In this document: piece by piece, positions 7,894-17,772 of the stretch
Layout: each line of letters opens with the position of its first letter
Position numbering within the stretch: position 1 is the stretch's first letter
From: Clostridia bacterium
Lineage (GTDB): Bacteria > Bacillota > Clostridia > Oscillospirales > CAG-272
DNA length: 64,000 nucleotides
Direction of reading: 5' to 3'
Assembly: GCA_017624905.1 (NCBI GenBank)
Contig: JAGAMD010000006.1
Span: forward strand, 36,641 to 100,640
Translations under genes and position numbers: made by a program
The notes under the pieces: generated by a model
What the model was told of the DNA's origin: nothing
Seen by the model: only the letters and a program-made list of their open reading frames with translations
Databases searched by the model: none

Positions 7894-9267
7894 ATGGATA
7901 AAATGTGGGCAGGAAGATTTGATAAAGCACTTGATAAACAAGCTGACGACTTTAATTCTTCCATTCATTTCGATAAAAAAATGTACAAGGAGGACATAAA
8001 GGGCTCTATTGAACACGCACTTATGCTTTCCTCGGTTGGCATTATCACAAAAGAAGAATACGAGAAGATTGCAGATGGCTTAAACTCAATTCTTGAGGAC
8101 TTAAACAGTGGTAAGCTCACATTTGACGAAAACGCAGAGGACATTCATATGTTCAACGAGGCAGAGCTTACAAAGAGAATTGGTGATACAGGTAAAAAGC
8201 TTCACACCGCAAGGAGCAGAAACGACCAGGTTGCTCTTGATTTGCGTCTTTATATGCGTAACCAAGCAAACGATGTTGTAGCACTGCTAAGGGAGCTAAT
8301 CGGTGCACTAAAGGAGCAAGCTGAGAACAATCAAGATGCAATTATGCCCGGCTATACTCACTTACAAAGAGCACAGCCAATTACATTTGCACACCACCTT
8401 CTTGCTTACTGTATGATGCTAATGCGTGATGTAACAAGAATTGAGGATGCTGTTAAGAGAATGAACTATTCACCTCTTGGCTCTTGTGCTTTAGCCGGTA
8501 CAACATATCCAACAGACCGTGATATGGTTGCCAAAAGCCTTGGCTTTGATGGTATATGCCTTAACTCAATTGATGGTGTTTCCGACCGTGATTATTGCAT
8601 CGAGCTTGAAAGTGCTTTTGCAACTATAATGATGCACTTATCTCGTCTAAGCGAGGAAATCATTCTTTGGTCAAGCTGGGAATTCAAATTCATTGAGCTT
8701 GACGATTCCTACACAACGGGCTCATCAATTATGCCACAAAAGAAAAATCCCGATATGGCAGAGCTTGTTCGTGGTAAAACAGGCAGAGTATATGGCGACT
8801 TAATGGCAACTCTAACTATGCTTAAGGGAATTCCACTTGCATACAACAAGGATATGCAAGAGGATAAGGAAGCTATCTTTGATGCAACCGAAACAGTTAT
8901 AAAATGCCTAGGCGTATTTGTCCCTATGATAAAGACAATGAAGCCGATTAAGGAAAATATGTATAACGCAGCTACAAAGGGCTTTATAAATGCAACCGAC
9001 CTAGCTGACTATCTAACCAAGAAGGGCGTACCTTTTAGAAGTGCATATAAAATCGTCGGCACAATTGTTGGTGAGTGCATTAAAAAGGGGACAACTCTTG
9101 ATAAAATGACGCTTGAAGAGTATAAGGCTCATTCAGATATTTTTGAAGAGGATTTATATAACGAAATCTCACTTGAAACTTGCGTAGCTAAGCGTATCTC
9201 AAGAGGTTCAACGGGTTACGAGAGCGTTAAAGAGCAGCTAAAGTATGTAACGGAGTTTTTGAAATGA
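7894..9267 (+). CDS. argH: Argininosuccinate lyase
   Basis: A 457-residue member of the fumarase/aspartase superfamily that splits argininosuccinate to arginine and fumarate, the last step of the pathway. MWAGRFDKALDKQADDFN is the typical N-terminus, and the signature TGSSIMPQKKNPD lies near residues 275-287 with the catalytic Ser in the flexible loop. It overlaps argC by four bases (ATGA), and its TGA stop shows that UGA is a normal stop codon in this genome. Confidence 0.98.
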   Translation: MDKMWAGRFDKALDKQADDFNSSIHFDKKMYKEDIKGSIEHALMLSSVGIITKEEYEKIADGLNSILEDLNSGKLTFDENAEDIHMFNEAELTKRIGDTGKKLHTARSRNDQVALDLRLYMRNQANDVVALLRELIGALKEQAENNQDAIMPGYTHLQRAQPITFAHHLLAYCMMLMRDVTRIEDAVKRMNYSPLGSCALAGTTYPTDRDMVAKSLGFDGICLNSIDGVSDRDYCIELESAFATIMMHLSRLSEEIILWSSWEFKFIELDDSYTTGSSIMPQKKNPDMAELVRGKTGRVYGDLMATLTMLKGIPLAYNKDMQEDKEAIFDATETVIKCLGVFVPMIKTMKPIKENMYNAATKGFINATDLADYLTKKGVPFRSAYKIVGTIVGECIKKGTTLDKMTLEEYKAHSDIFEEDLYNEISLETCVAKRISRGSTGYESVKEQLKYVTEFLK

Positions 9268-10196
9268 AAAGAATATTTATAGACGGTAAGGCAGGAACAA
9301 CCGGACTTAGAATAGAGGAGCGTCTGGGAGCTCGTGATGATATTGAAATCGTTTCTCTCCCTGAAGAATTAAGAAAAGATCCGGTGGCTAAAAAAGAGGT
9401 TTTAAACTCTGTCGATGTAGCATTTTTATGTTTGCCGGATGCAGCAGCAATTGAGGCTGTTCAAATGATAGAAAATCCAAACGTATGTGTAATTGATACC
9501 TCAACTGCACATCGTACAAATGATAACTGGGCATACGGCTTTGCAGAGCTCGGCTCGGAATTTGAAGAAAAAATAAAAAGCAGTAAGCGTATTGCTGTTC
9601 CGGGTTGTCATGCAAGTGGCTTTATCGCACTTGTTTATCCACTTGTAAAGGCGGGTATATTGCCAAGTGATGCACTCCTAACTGCTCATTCCTTGACCGG
9701 ATACAGTGGCGGTGGCAAGAAAATGATTGCCGAATATGAGGACTGTGAGCTTAACAAGCTTTTTGAAGGTCCAAGACAATATGCCTTAGGACAAGCACAC
9801 AAGCATATACCTGAAATGACAAAAATCACAGGACTTAAAAACGCACCTGTTTTCTGCCCGATAGTTGGTGATTTTTACTCAGGTATGGAGGTTACAGTTC
9901 CACTGTTTAAAAGCCAACTTGTAAATGGTGGTAATATTGAGAAAATTAAAGAAATATATAAAAATACGTACACAGGTCCACTAGTTTCTTATAACGAGTC
10001 AAATGATGAGAGCGGATTTTTATCCTCTGTTCGTTATCAAGATAAGGACTCAATGTCAATTGAGGTGTACGGAAATGATGATAGAATAATACTTGTTGCA
10101 AGATATGATAACCTAGGTAAGGGTGCATCAGGTGCAGCCGTTGAGTGCCTAAATATTGTTCTTGGCGAGGAAAAGACAAAAACTTTAGTAATATAG
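9264..10196 (+). CDS. argC: N-acetyl-gamma-glutamyl-phosphate reductase, short (type 2) form
   Basis: A 310-residue NADPH-dependent reductase that converts N-acetylglutamyl-phosphate to the semialdehyde. The N-terminal nucleotide fold IFIDGKAGTTGLRI and the active-site Cys in VPGCHASGF (near residue 115) are visible. At about 310 residues, with DTSTAHRTNDNWAYGF, it is the type 2 ArgC rather than the roughly 345-residue type usual in Bacillus. ATGA overlap with argH implies coupled translation. Confidence 0.95.
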   Translation: MKRIFIDGKAGTTGLRIEERLGARDDIEIVSLPEELRKDPVAKKEVLNSVDVAFLCLPDAAAIEAVQMIENPNVCVIDTSTAHRTNDNWAYGFAELGSEFEEKIKSSKRIAVPGCHASGFIALVYPLVKAGILPSDALLTAHSLTGYSGGGKKMIAEYEDCELNKLFEGPRQYALGQAHKHIPEMTKITGLKNAPVFCPIVGDFYSGMEVTVPLFKSQLVNGGNIEKIKEIYKNTYTGPLVSYNESNDESGFLSSVRYQDKDSMSIEVYGNDDRIILVARYDNLGKGASGAAVECLNIVLGEEKTKTLVI

Positions 10197-10214
10197 ACCT
10201 AGCAAGGAGATTAT

Positions 10215-11429
10215 ATGGAAATTATAAAAGGTGGAGTTTGTGCTCCAAAGGGCTTTTTAGCAAGTGGTATTCACTGTGGAATACGCAAGAACAAATCGAA
10301 GAAGGACTTAGCCCTTATTTATTCCCAAAATAGAGCAAGCTGTGCTTCTGTATACACAACAAACAAGGTTAAGGGAGCACCGCTAACTGTTACTAAAAAC
10401 AACATTCAAGACGGCTACGCTCAAGCAGTAATCTGCAATAGTGGTAATGCCAATACTTGCAATGCAAACGGCATAGAGATAGCTGAAGAAATGTGCCAAA
10501 TTTTAGGAAACGAGCTTGGCATTGATGCAAAGGATGTAGTTGTTGCTTCAACAGGCGTTATCGGTCAACCGCTTGATATCGCACCTATAAAAAACGGTGT
10601 GCCATCACTTGTTAAATCCCTTAACAATAACGGCAGTAAGGACGCAGCCGAGGGAATTATGACAACTGATACAAGGTTGAAGGAAATCGCACTTAGCTTC
10701 CAAATCGGCGAAAAAGAGTGCAAAATCGGTGGTATTGCTAAGGGCTCAGGTATGATTCATCCTAATATGGCAACTATGCTAGTGTTTATTACAACCGACT
10801 GTAATATCTCAGCAAAGATGCTCCAAAAAGCACTTTCAACCGATATTCAAAGCACATTTAATATGGTTAGCGTTGACGGGGACACCTCAACAAACGATAT
10901 GGTTACAATCCTTGCTAATGGTATGGCAGAAAATGAGCAAATCGATAGCGAGGGCGATGATTTTGACACATTTATGAAGGCACTCAATACTCTTACAATA
11001 AATCTCTGTCGCAAGATAGCAGGTGATGGTGAGGGTGCTACAAAGCTACTTGAATGTACAGTTGATGGTGCAAAGGACGAAAAGAATGCAAAGATTATTG
11101 CAAAAAGTGTTATCTGCTCATCACTTGTAAAGAGTGCAATGTTTGGCTCTGATGCAAACTGGGGACGTGTGCTTTGTGCAATCGGTTACAGTGGTGCTGA
11201 GGTTGATGTAAACAAGGTTTTTGTTTCTTTTGTTTCAAGCAAGGGCGAAATCAGTGTTTGCGAAAATGGAGCAGGGGTTGATTTCTCTGAGGAAATTGCT
11301 AAAGAGATTCTACTCGAGGACGAAATAACAATTAAAATAGTACTAGGTGATGGAAACGGACAAGCAACTGCTTGGGGCTGCGACCTCACATACGATTACG
11401 TAAAGATAAACGGAGATTATAGAACATAA
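10215..11429 (+). CDS. argJ: Bifunctional ornithine acetyltransferase / N-acetylglutamate synthase
   Basis: A 404-residue Ntn-type autoproteolytic enzyme. The self-cleavage site lies in KGSGMIHPNMATML, with the nucleophile Thr near residue 187. It transfers acetyl from N-acetylornithine to glutamate, so the pathway runs as an acetyl cycle and needs no ArgE. Whether it also uses acetyl-CoA (the bifunctional form) is inferred from the absence of argA in the operon. The ribosome site is AAGGAG, and it shares TAATG with argB. Confidence 0.96.
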   Translation: MEIIKGGVCAPKGFLASGIHCGIRKNKSKKDLALIYSQNRASCASVYTTNKVKGAPLTVTKNNIQDGYAQAVICNSGNANTCNANGIEIAEEMCQILGNELGIDAKDVVVASTGVIGQPLDIAPIKNGVPSLVKSLNNNGSKDAAEGIMTTDTRLKEIALSFQIGEKECKIGGIAKGSGMIHPNMATMLVFITTDCNISAKMLQKALSTDIQSTFNMVSVDGDTSTNDMVTILANGMAENEQIDSEGDDFDTFMKALNTLTINLCRKIAGDGEGATKLLECTVDGAKDEKNAKIIAKSVICSSLVKSAMFGSDANWGRVLCAIGYSGAEVDVNKVFVSFVSSKGEISVCENGAGVDFSEEIAKEILLEDEITIKIVLGDGNGQATAWGCDLTYDYVKINGDYRT

Positions 11430-12322
11430 TGCAAAACATTGATCCAATTCACGTAACAAACCAACAAAGAGCCATAATTCTTACACAGGCTCTCCCATAT
11501 ATAAGAGAGTACTACGACAAGGTTGTAGTTATCAAATATGGTGGAAACGCAATGATTAACGAGCAGCTTAAGGAACAGGTAATGGAGGACATTGTCCTTT
11601 TGCACCTAATCGGAGTTAAGGTCGTTTTAGTTCACGGCGGTGGACCGGAAATCACCGAAACACTAAAGAAAATCGGCAAGGAGTCTGTATTCTTTGAGGG
11701 ACTTCGTGTAACAGACAAGGAAACTGCTGATGTTGTCCAAATGGTACTTGCCGGTAAAATCAATAAATCCCTTGTTAATATGCTTGAAATCAATGGTGGA
11801 AAATCAATCGGTATTTCAGGTCTTGACGGACATATGATTAAGGCAGAAATGAAGGATGAGCGTTTAGGCTACGTTGGTAGAATTACAGAGGTTGATGTTA
11901 CCCCTATTAATGACCTACTTGAAAAGGGCTATATTCCTGTCGTTTCTACAATTGGCTGTGACGAAAAGGGTAATGTTTATAACATTAATGCAGATACAGC
12001 GGCAGCCTACATAGCAGGAGAAATGAACGCAGAAAGACTTATCACTATGACCGACATAGAGGGCATTTTAAAGGATAAGCACGATCCACATTCAATAATC
12101 CCTGAAATAGATATCAAGGGCTGTGTAGAGCTCTTTGAGAGTGGCATAATAAGTGGTGGCATGATACCAAAGGTAGAGTGCTGTATTGACGCAATCCATA
12201 AGGGAGTTAAAAAGGTTACAATCCTTGATGGACGCGTTCCACACGCACTTTTGATTGAAACCTTGACAAATGAAGGAGCTGGCACTATGGTAGTGGCAGA
12301 TATGAACAATGAAAAGCTTTAA
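11429..12322 (+). CDS. argB: Acetylglutamate kinase
   Basis: A 297-residue amino-acid kinase that phosphorylates N-acetylglutamate. VIKYGGNAM and VLVHGGGPEI mark the phosphate and substrate loops. The N-terminal extension of about 25 residues (VTNQQRAIILTQALPYI) is typical of the hexameric, arginine-feedback-inhibited form. It overlaps argJ by one base and argD by 14. Confidence 0.97.
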   Translation: MQNIDPIHVTNQQRAIILTQALPYIREYYDKVVVIKYGGNAMINEQLKEQVMEDIVLLHLIGVKVVLVHGGGPEITETLKKIGKESVFFEGLRVTDKETADVVQMVLAGKINKSLVNMLEINGGKSIGISGLDGHMIKAEMKDERLGYVGRITEVDVTPINDLLEKGYIPVVSTIGCDEKGNVYNINADTAAAYIAGEMNAERLITMTDIEGILKDKHDPHSIIPEIDIKGCVELFESGIISGGMIPKVECCIDAIHKGVKKVTILDGRVPHALLIETLTNEGAGTMVVADMNNEKL

Positions 12323-13481
12323 AAATGCAGATAAAGAATATATCGCAAATACCTATGGCCGTTTTGATATAGAGATTTCACACGGTAAAGGCTCTTTAGT
12401 TTATGATATAAACGGAAAAGAGTATATTGACTTATCCAGTGGAATTGCTGTTAATACATTTGGTATGTCAGACGATAGCTGGGTTGAGGCAGTTTATGAA
12501 CAGCTAAAAAAGTGCCAACACACCTCAAACCTATATTATAGTGAGCCTTGCGTACGCTTAGCAGAAATACTATGTAAACGCACAGGTGCAAAAAAGGTAT
12601 TCTTTGGCAACTCAGGAGCAGAGGCAAACGAGTGTGCTATCAAGGTTGCAAGACTTTGGGGTGCTGAAAACAAGGGCGAGGAATACTATAATATAATCAC
12701 ACTGAAAAATAGCTTTCACGGTAGAACAATTACAACTCTTTCAGCAACAGGACAAGACGTATTCCATAAATATTTTAATCCACTAACAGAGGGCTTTGTC
12801 TATGGCGAGGCAAACAATACAGAAAGTATAGAAAAGCTTCTTAAGGAAAACAAGTGCTGTGCTGTTATGATGGAGCTTGTTCAGGGCGAGGGCGGAGTAC
12901 TAGCTCTTGACAAGGATTTTGTCGAGGACGTGTCTAAATTATGCGAAAAATACAATGTACTTTTAGTCATAGACGAGGTTCAAACAGGTAATGGCAGAAC
13001 AGGTGAGCTATATGCTTACCAATGCTATGGTATCAAGCCTGATGTAGTGTCAACAGCAAAGGGACTTGGTGGAGGCTTGCCAATCGGCGCTTGTATGATG
13101 TTTGAAAAAACAGAGAATACACTAAAGCCATCACTTCACGGCTCAACCTTTGGCGGTAACCCAATTGCCTGTGCTTCAGCTGTGCATATTTTAAACCGTA
13201 TAGACGAGGCTCTGCTTAACGAGGTTAAGGAAAAATCAGCTTATGTATTTAACTCATTGAATGGTGCTGACGGAATTAAATCCGTTAGTGGCTTAGGACT
13301 AATGATAGGCATAGAAACAGAGGGAGACGTGTCCGTAATTCTACAAAAATGTATGGAAAATGGCATACTTCCGATTAAGGCAAAAAATAAATTAAGATTG
13401 CTCCCTGCACTTAATATTCCTATGGAGCTTTTAGCAAAATCCGTAGACATAATTAAGAAGGTTGCAAGTGAAAACAAGTGA
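12309..13481 (+). CDS. argD: Acetylornithine aminotransferase
   Basis: A 390-residue class III PLP aminotransferase that forms N-acetylornithine from the semialdehyde. The PLP-binding Lys is in STAKGLGGGLPIGA (about residue 251), with the upstream Asp in LLVIDEVQTGNGRTG. It begins 14 bases inside argB. Other omega-aminotransferases look similar, but the operon position fixes the role. Confidence 0.96.
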   Translation: MKSFKNADKEYIANTYGRFDIEISHGKGSLVYDINGKEYIDLSSGIAVNTFGMSDDSWVEAVYEQLKKCQHTSNLYYSEPCVRLAEILCKRTGAKKVFFGNSGAEANECAIKVARLWGAENKGEEYYNIITLKNSFHGRTITTLSATGQDVFHKYFNPLTEGFVYGEANNTESIEKLLKENKCCAVMMELVQGEGGVLALDKDFVEDVSKLCEKYNVLLVIDEVQTGNGRTGELYAYQCYGIKPDVVSTAKGLGGGLPIGACMMFEKTENTLKPSLHGSTFGGNPIACASAVHILNRIDEALLNEVKEKSAYVFNSLNGADGIKSVSGLGLMIGIETEGDVSVILQKCMENGILPIKAKNKLRLLPALNIPMELLAKSVDIIKKVASENK

Positions 13482-13490
13482 GGAAATAAA

Positions 13491-14477
13491 ATGGACTTAA
13501 AGGGCAGAGATTTTTTAAAGCTACTTGATTATACATCAGAGGAAATCAGTGGACTTATTGATTTAGCAATGGAGCTGAAATCTCAAAAGAAAAACGGCAT
13601 CCCACACGAGCATCTAAAGGGCAAAAATATAGCGCTCATTTTTGAAAAAACAAGCACTCGTACAAGATGCAGCTTTGAGGTTGCTGCACACGACCTCGGT
13701 ATGGGCGTTACTTACCTTGATCCTACAGGCTCACAAATCGGTAAAAAAGAGTCAATTGCCGACACTGCTCGCGTTCTTTCCTCAATTTACGATGGTATAG
13801 AGTATCGTGGATATGGTCAAGAAATCGTTGAGGAATTAGCTAAATATTCCAAGGTTCCTGTATGGAATGGACTTACAAATGAGTTCCATCCAACACAAAT
13901 TCTAGCTGACTTTATGACAATTAAAGAGCACTTTGGTAAGCTAAAGGGAATTAAGCTTGTTTATATGGGTGATGCCAGATACAATATGGGCAACTCACTT
14001 ATGGTTGGTGCTGCAAAGATGGGACTTGATTTCGTTGCTTGTGCACCTAAAAAGTACTTCCCAAGTGCTGAGTTGGTTGAAAAATGCCAAGAGATTGCCA
14101 AAGCAACAGGAGCAACAATTACCCTTGAGGAGTGTCCGGAAAAAGCGGTTGAAAACGCCGATGTAATCTACACAGATGTATGGGTGTCAATGGGTGAGCC
14201 AACAGAGGTATGGCAAGAAAGAATAAATGACCTTAGTGCTTATCAGGTAAACAAATCACTTATGCAAAACGCAAAGCAAACAGCCGTATTTATGCACTGT
14301 CTACCTGCCTTCCACGATATGAAAACAGTTATCGGCAAGGAAATGGGCGAAAAGTTTGGAAGATGCGATATGGAGGTTACCGACGAGGTCTTTGAAAGTG
14401 AGCAATCTATCGTATTCCAAGAGGCAGAGAACAGAATGCACACAATCAAAGCAGTTATTTTGGCTACATTAAGATAA
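13491..14477 (+). CDS. argF: Ornithine carbamoyltransferase
   Basis: A 328-residue transcarbamylase that makes citrulline from ornithine and carbamoyl phosphate. The carbamoyl-phosphate loop [12 protein letters not shown] is near residue 45, and the ornithine-binding HCLPAFHD lies near residue 265. Last gene of the operon, nine bases after argD with a GAGGAA ribosome site, and followed by a terminator. An arcB-type catabolic role is unlikely because no arcA or arcC is present. Confidence 0.97.
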   Translation: MDLKGRDFLKLLDYTSEEISGLIDLAMELKSQKKNGIPHEHLKGKNIALIFEKTSTRTRCSFEVAAHDLGMGVTYLDPTGSQIGKKESIADTARVLSSIYDGIEYRGYGQEIVEELAKYSKVPVWNGLTNEFHPTQILADFMTIKEHFGKLKGIKLVYMGDARYNMGNSLMVGAAKMGLDFVACAPKKYFPSAELVEKCQEIAKATGATITLEECPEKAVENADVIYTDVWVSMGEPTEVWQERINDLSAYQVNKSLMQNAKQTAVFMHCLPAFHDMKTVIGKEMGEKFGRCDMEVTDEVFESEQSIVFQEAENRMHTIKAVILATLR

Positions 14478-14539
14478 TATTTATCTTAACTTCCCGTTCA
14501 CAAAATATCACTAAAAAAGAGGCATCACGCCTCTTTTTT
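14470..14539 (+). terminator. Terminator of the arginine operon
   Basis: Two hairpins: AAGATAA/TTATCTT spanning the argF stop, then a strong AAAAAAGAGGC/GCCTCTTTTTT stem (14513-14539) with a five-base loop and T run. Confidence 0.88.
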
Positions 14540-14579
14540 GTAATAATTTTCTTCGAAAACAACAAAATTTCTCTACCTT

Positions 14580-14642
14580 GGTCGAAATAACAACCCCCTA
14601 CCTGTCATTTTGGAGCGTAGCGATAGAATCTCTGTGAATAGA
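14580..14642. repeat. Dispersed intergenic repeat remnant (GTCATT...AATCTC type)
   Basis: Contains GTCATTTTGGAGCGTAGCGA followed by AGAATCTCTG, related to the copies at about 3802 and 51332. Nothing else is recognisable between the arg terminator and the convergent terminator at 14681. Confidence 0.5.
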
Positions 14643-14680
14643 GAAAATATGAACTAAATATACAATACTACAGAAAAAGC

Positions 14681-14704
14681 AAAGGGAGGCATTTGCCTCC
14701 CTTT
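14681..14704 (-). terminator. Terminator of the two membrane-protein genes
   Basis: A 10-bp perfect stem AAAGGGAGGC/GCCTCCCTTT with a four-base loop. On the minus strand it is followed by GCTTTTTC. It lies seven bases past the stop of the 14712-15524 gene. Confidence 0.85.
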
Positions 14705-14711
14705 AAACTAT

Positions 14712-15524
14712 TTAGAACAACTGACTAAGCTCGTCAAGCTCTTCGCTTTCTTCCATTTCACGCACCTTTGCAAAACGGCTCTTTTGCTCAACAGTTTCGT
14801 CAAGCTCCTTAACCTCGTCGCTACGACCACCTGTAAATACTGATATTATGCCAAACACACAAGATGTTTGAATTACCAAAAATAGTGATGTGTAAATTAG
14901 ATAAGGAATAACTTGTAATGCAAGGTGTATTATGCTAAGCACACTACCAAAAACTATTCCACTGGAAAGACCTTGTCTTACGTTGTGAAAAATAATAACA
15001 GCCTTGTTGATTAATTCAACGATGGTGGCAAACTTAGGCACATCCTTTGCAACAACACAAACAATAAATATTATAGCGAGTAAGCCAGCCAAAATAATCT
15101 TTAAAACCATGCTTGTTTTTGGATGGTCACTCTTTGGTGCTTCAAACTTATAGTCGTTTGGCATATTGTCCGCCTTTAATATCATTTTGTTTATCTTGCT
15201 TGTTCTAAGTGCTTGTAAAATTATAAGTGTTATAACTGCTATACACATAAATAAAATGGGTGAGAAAATGATATTTTTAGCAATTAAAATAACCAAGTTT
15301 ATGCCTATCTTTATAAAATGTGCAAGAGAAAACATTTGATGAATATTATCTGTTTTAAAAATTAAGGACATAATCCACTCAGCCAAAGGATGTGTATTGT
15401 TGAAAAATGACTCAAACAAAAAGCTGAGCGATGTAACAACAAGCAATGCAAGTATTAAAAATATGATAGCAAAAAGCCCAATTACTAAAAATATGCGTGA
15501 TAATTTACCAATAACTCTACTCAA
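14712..15524 (-). CDS. Multi-pass membrane protein of unknown function
   Basis: 270 residues with about five or six hydrophobic segments (around residues 11-35, 72-90, 90-108, 142-162, 190-215 and 218-240) and a charged C-terminal tail rich in Glu (REMEESEELDELSQLF). I do not recognise the family. The last membrane segment ends in GIISVFTGGRSDEVKELDETV, which closely parallels GIVYVFIGGNDKRIKELEAVI in the gene 11 bases upstream, so the two may be diverged relatives acting together. They form a two-gene unit ending in a terminator. Confidence 0.7.
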   Translation of the reverse strand: MSRVIGKLSRIFLVIGLFAIIFLILALLVVTSLSFLFESFFNNTHPLAEWIMSLIFKTDNIHQMFSLAHFIKIGINLVILIAKNIIFSPILFMCIAVITLIILQALRTSKINKMILKADNMPNDYKFEAPKSDHPKTSMVLKIILAGLLAIIFIVCVVAKDVPKFATIVELINKAVIIFHNVRQGLSSGIVFGSVLSIIHLALQVIPYLIYTSLFLVIQTSCVFGIISVFTGGRSDEVKELDETVEQKSRFAKVREMEESEELDELSQLF

Positions 15525-15535
15525 AATAGCACCTC

Positions 15536-16015
15536 CTATGCGTTAGCGCCTGTGCTTTGCGCACTTGCGTTATCGGTTTCTTTTTTATCTTCATCCTTGA
15601 TGTCTTTACTATCAACTGCTTTTTTATCTACACTGTCAGATTCGCTCTTTTCATCGCTGTTGTCCTTTGACTCTTGCTTGTCTGAATAAGCAGCATTGAT
15701 AACAGCCTCTAGCTCCTTGATTCGCTTATCATTGCCACCGATAAATACATAAACAATGCCAACAACACAAGCAAGTGCTATTACAAGGAATAAAACAACC
15801 AAAACAAGGAATAAAAGTGCAGATGCAATTCCTGCTAAAATTCCAACTATAGCAACGATTGAATCTTTGGTATCACTAAACAATGAAACAGCAGATAACA
15901 CAGAAGCTGAAAGTCCACCAACTATAGCCAAGCTTGAAAACAATAGGCTAACAATTGACATAAGAGCTGCAATAGATAAAAGTATTGTTATAATTACTTT
16001 TAAATATGGTTTCAT
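15536..16015 (-). CDS. Small membrane protein with long acidic tail, unknown function
   Basis: 159 residues: three hydrophobic segments (about 5-35, 50-65 and 68-93), then the GIVYVFIGG-x5-KELEAVI motif, and finally about 50 residues of low-complexity Lys/Asp/Ser (SDEKSESDSVDKKAVDSKD). Transcribed before and 11 bases from the 270-residue protein with the same membrane-exit motif. A ribosome site AAAGGAG precedes the ATG. I do not recognise the family; no enzymatic motif is visible. Confidence 0.65.
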   Translation of the reverse strand: MKPYLKVIITILLSIAALMSIVSLLFSSLAIVGGLSASVLSAVSLFSDTKDSIVAIVGILAGIASALLFLVLVVLFLVIALACVVGIVYVFIGGNDKRIKELEAVINAAYSDKQESKDNSDEKSESDSVDKKAVDSKDIKDEDKKETDNASAQSTGANA

Positions 16016-16154
16016 AAATTCTCCTTTAGAATTTACAATTAAGTATATAAAGCTTAATTATATTATTACACAGTATATTATAGCACTAAAGGATAGCTCT
16101 GTCAACCAAAATATTACTAAAACATATGAACATATGAGCATAATATAATAGATA

Positions 16155-16179
16155 AAAAGGAGCAAAAAGCTCCTTTTTC
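16155..16179 (-). terminator. Terminator of rarA
   Basis: Perfect AAAAAGGAGC/GCTCCTTTTT stem with a five-base loop, starting one base past the rarA stop on the minus strand. Confidence 0.88.
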
Positions 16180-16180
16180 T

Positions 16181-17416
16181 TTATAATTTGCGTTTTTTAA
16201 CTGCTTCCCAATACGCTTTTGCACTTTGCTCGGTTTTATTTTCGCCAAAGGTATAGTATTTTGCATTTTTAATATCGTCTGGCAAATATTGTTGCTCACA
16301 CCAATCGTTTGGAAATTCGTGCGGATAAACATATCCCTTGAAAAGTGGTGCCTCAAGATGCTTAGGTATAGTCCCACCCTTACCCATCTTGATATCAGCA
16401 CTTGCCTTTGCAATAGCCTCATAAGCAGTATTTGATTTTGGAGAGGTTGCAAGCATAATAGCACAGCTAGCAAGAGGAATCCTTGCCTCCGGTAAGCCAA
16501 GAGCCTTAGCACTTTCACAAAGAGCATATGTAATTTGTGCTGCCTGTGGGTAAGCTAGACCAATATCCTCACTCGCGATAACTAACAGCCTTCTTATTGG
16601 CGAGAGCAAATCTCCTCCCTCAAGTAATTTGGCAAGATAGAAAACAGCGGCATCGGGGTCAGAGCCACGGATTGATTTTTGTAAGCCGGAGAGAAGATTA
16701 TAATGAACATCAGAGTCCTTGTCAAAAAGTCCGGCAGAGGCAGATGGAATAAATTCCTTCGCTATTTCAGTCGTAATTCTGTTCTCACTTGCATAGTAAG
16801 CACCCTCAAAAAGAGTGAGTGCGTGGCGTACATCTCCGTGAGCACAAGAGGATAAAAATTCAAGAGCTTCGTCATCAGCTGATTTTTTGATTTCAGAGTC
16901 CTCATTTAAAACATCAAGAGCTCGTCTTAAAACAGGAACAATTTCCTTTGCTCCAACGCTCTTAAATTCAAAAACAGAGCAACGAGAGATAAGTGCATCA
17001 TAAATATAAAAATATGGATTTTCAGTAGTTGATGCGATTAAGGTAACACGACCATCCTCAATATATTCAAGCAAGGATTGCTGTTGCTTTTTGTTAAAAT
17101 ATTGTATTTCGTCAAGATAAAGTAAAATACCGTTTTGACTAAAAATGCCATCTGCACTAGCTATAACCTCTTTGACATCGGAAAGAGAAGCGGTGGTAGC
17201 ATTTAGCTTGAAAAGCTGCATACCGGAATTTTTAGCAATAATATTAGCAACGGTAGTTTTGCCTGTGCCCGGAGGCCCATAGAAAATCATATTAGAGATT
17301 CTGCCTGCAAGCATCATACGGCGAATAACACCATTTGAAGAAATTAAGTGCTTTTGCCCAGCGATTTCCTCAAAGGAAGAGGGACGCAAGCGCTCAGCCA
17401 AGGGAGTATTACTCAT
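16181..17416 (-). CDS. rarA: Replication-associated recombination AAA+ ATPase RarA (MgsA)
   Basis: A 411-residue clamp-loader-like ATPase acting at stalled forks. Walker A GPPGTGKTT is at residues 47-55, Walker B YLDEIQYFNKKQQ near 100, and a sensor region STTENPYF follows. The C-terminal tetramerisation half carries RGSDPDAAVFYLAKLLEGGD and RLLVIASEDIGLAYP, which separate RarA from RuvB and DnaX. It stands alone between its own terminator and a divergent small gene. Confidence 0.95.
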   Translation of the reverse strand: MSNTPLAERLRPSSFEEIAGQKHLISSNGVIRRMMLAGRISNMIFYGPPGTGKTTVANIIAKNSGMQLFKLNATTASLSDVKEVIASADGIFSQNGILLYLDEIQYFNKKQQQSLLEYIEDGRVTLIASTTENPYFYIYDALISRCSVFEFKSVGAKEIVPVLRRALDVLNEDSEIKKSADDEALEFLSSCAHGDVRHALTLFEGAYYASENRITTEIAKEFIPSASAGLFDKDSDVHYNLLSGLQKSIRGSDPDAAVFYLAKLLEGGDLLSPIRRLLVIASEDIGLAYPQAAQITYALCESAKALGLPEARIPLASCAIMLATSPKSNTAYEAIAKASADIKMGKGGTIPKHLEAPLFKGYVYPHEFPNDWCEQQYLPDDIKNAKYYTFGENKTEQSAKAYWEAVKKRKL

Positions 17417-17504
17417 ATAGCCTCCTAGAATGATAAATTACCATTATATTTTATCATATTATATCAAGAAAATCAATATATTAATAAAAAGCGAGGTTGT
17501 AAAA

Positions 17505-17723
17505 ATGAATAAATTAAAATCAATATTTAATGATGATACAAAAAGAGAAATCAAAATTGCGTGTGAGGTTATAATGGTGGTTTTTTCTATGTGCTTAGTA
17601 ACATTCTTTATGTTTTTTGCCGTCTATAAGGAAAAAGAACCAACTGAAAAAGAAGAGATAGAAGAAAATGTAGAAACATTTGAAGAAAGCGAGTTTTACG
17701 AGCTAATTAGCTATGAAATCTAA
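17505..17723 (+). CDS. Small single-pass membrane protein, unknown
   Basis: Starting at ATG 17505, after GAGG about 10 bases upstream, it has 72 residues: a basic N-terminus (MNKLKSIFNDDTKREIK), one hydrophobic helix (VIMVVFSMCLVTFFMFFAV) and a strongly acidic tail of Glu residues. The frame is also open back to 17430 but without a ribosome site. It precedes the M50 protease gene by 49 bases and could be its partner or regulator, but it shows no SpoIVFA-like sequence, so no function is assigned. Confidence 0.55.
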   Translation: MNKLKSIFNDDTKREIKIACEVIMVVFSMCLVTFFMFFAVYKEKEPTEKEEIEENVETFEESEFYELISYEI

Positions 17724-17772
17724 AAATAAGCAGAGGAGTGTACGATTTTGATTGTTTTAGAGGAAAATAAAA

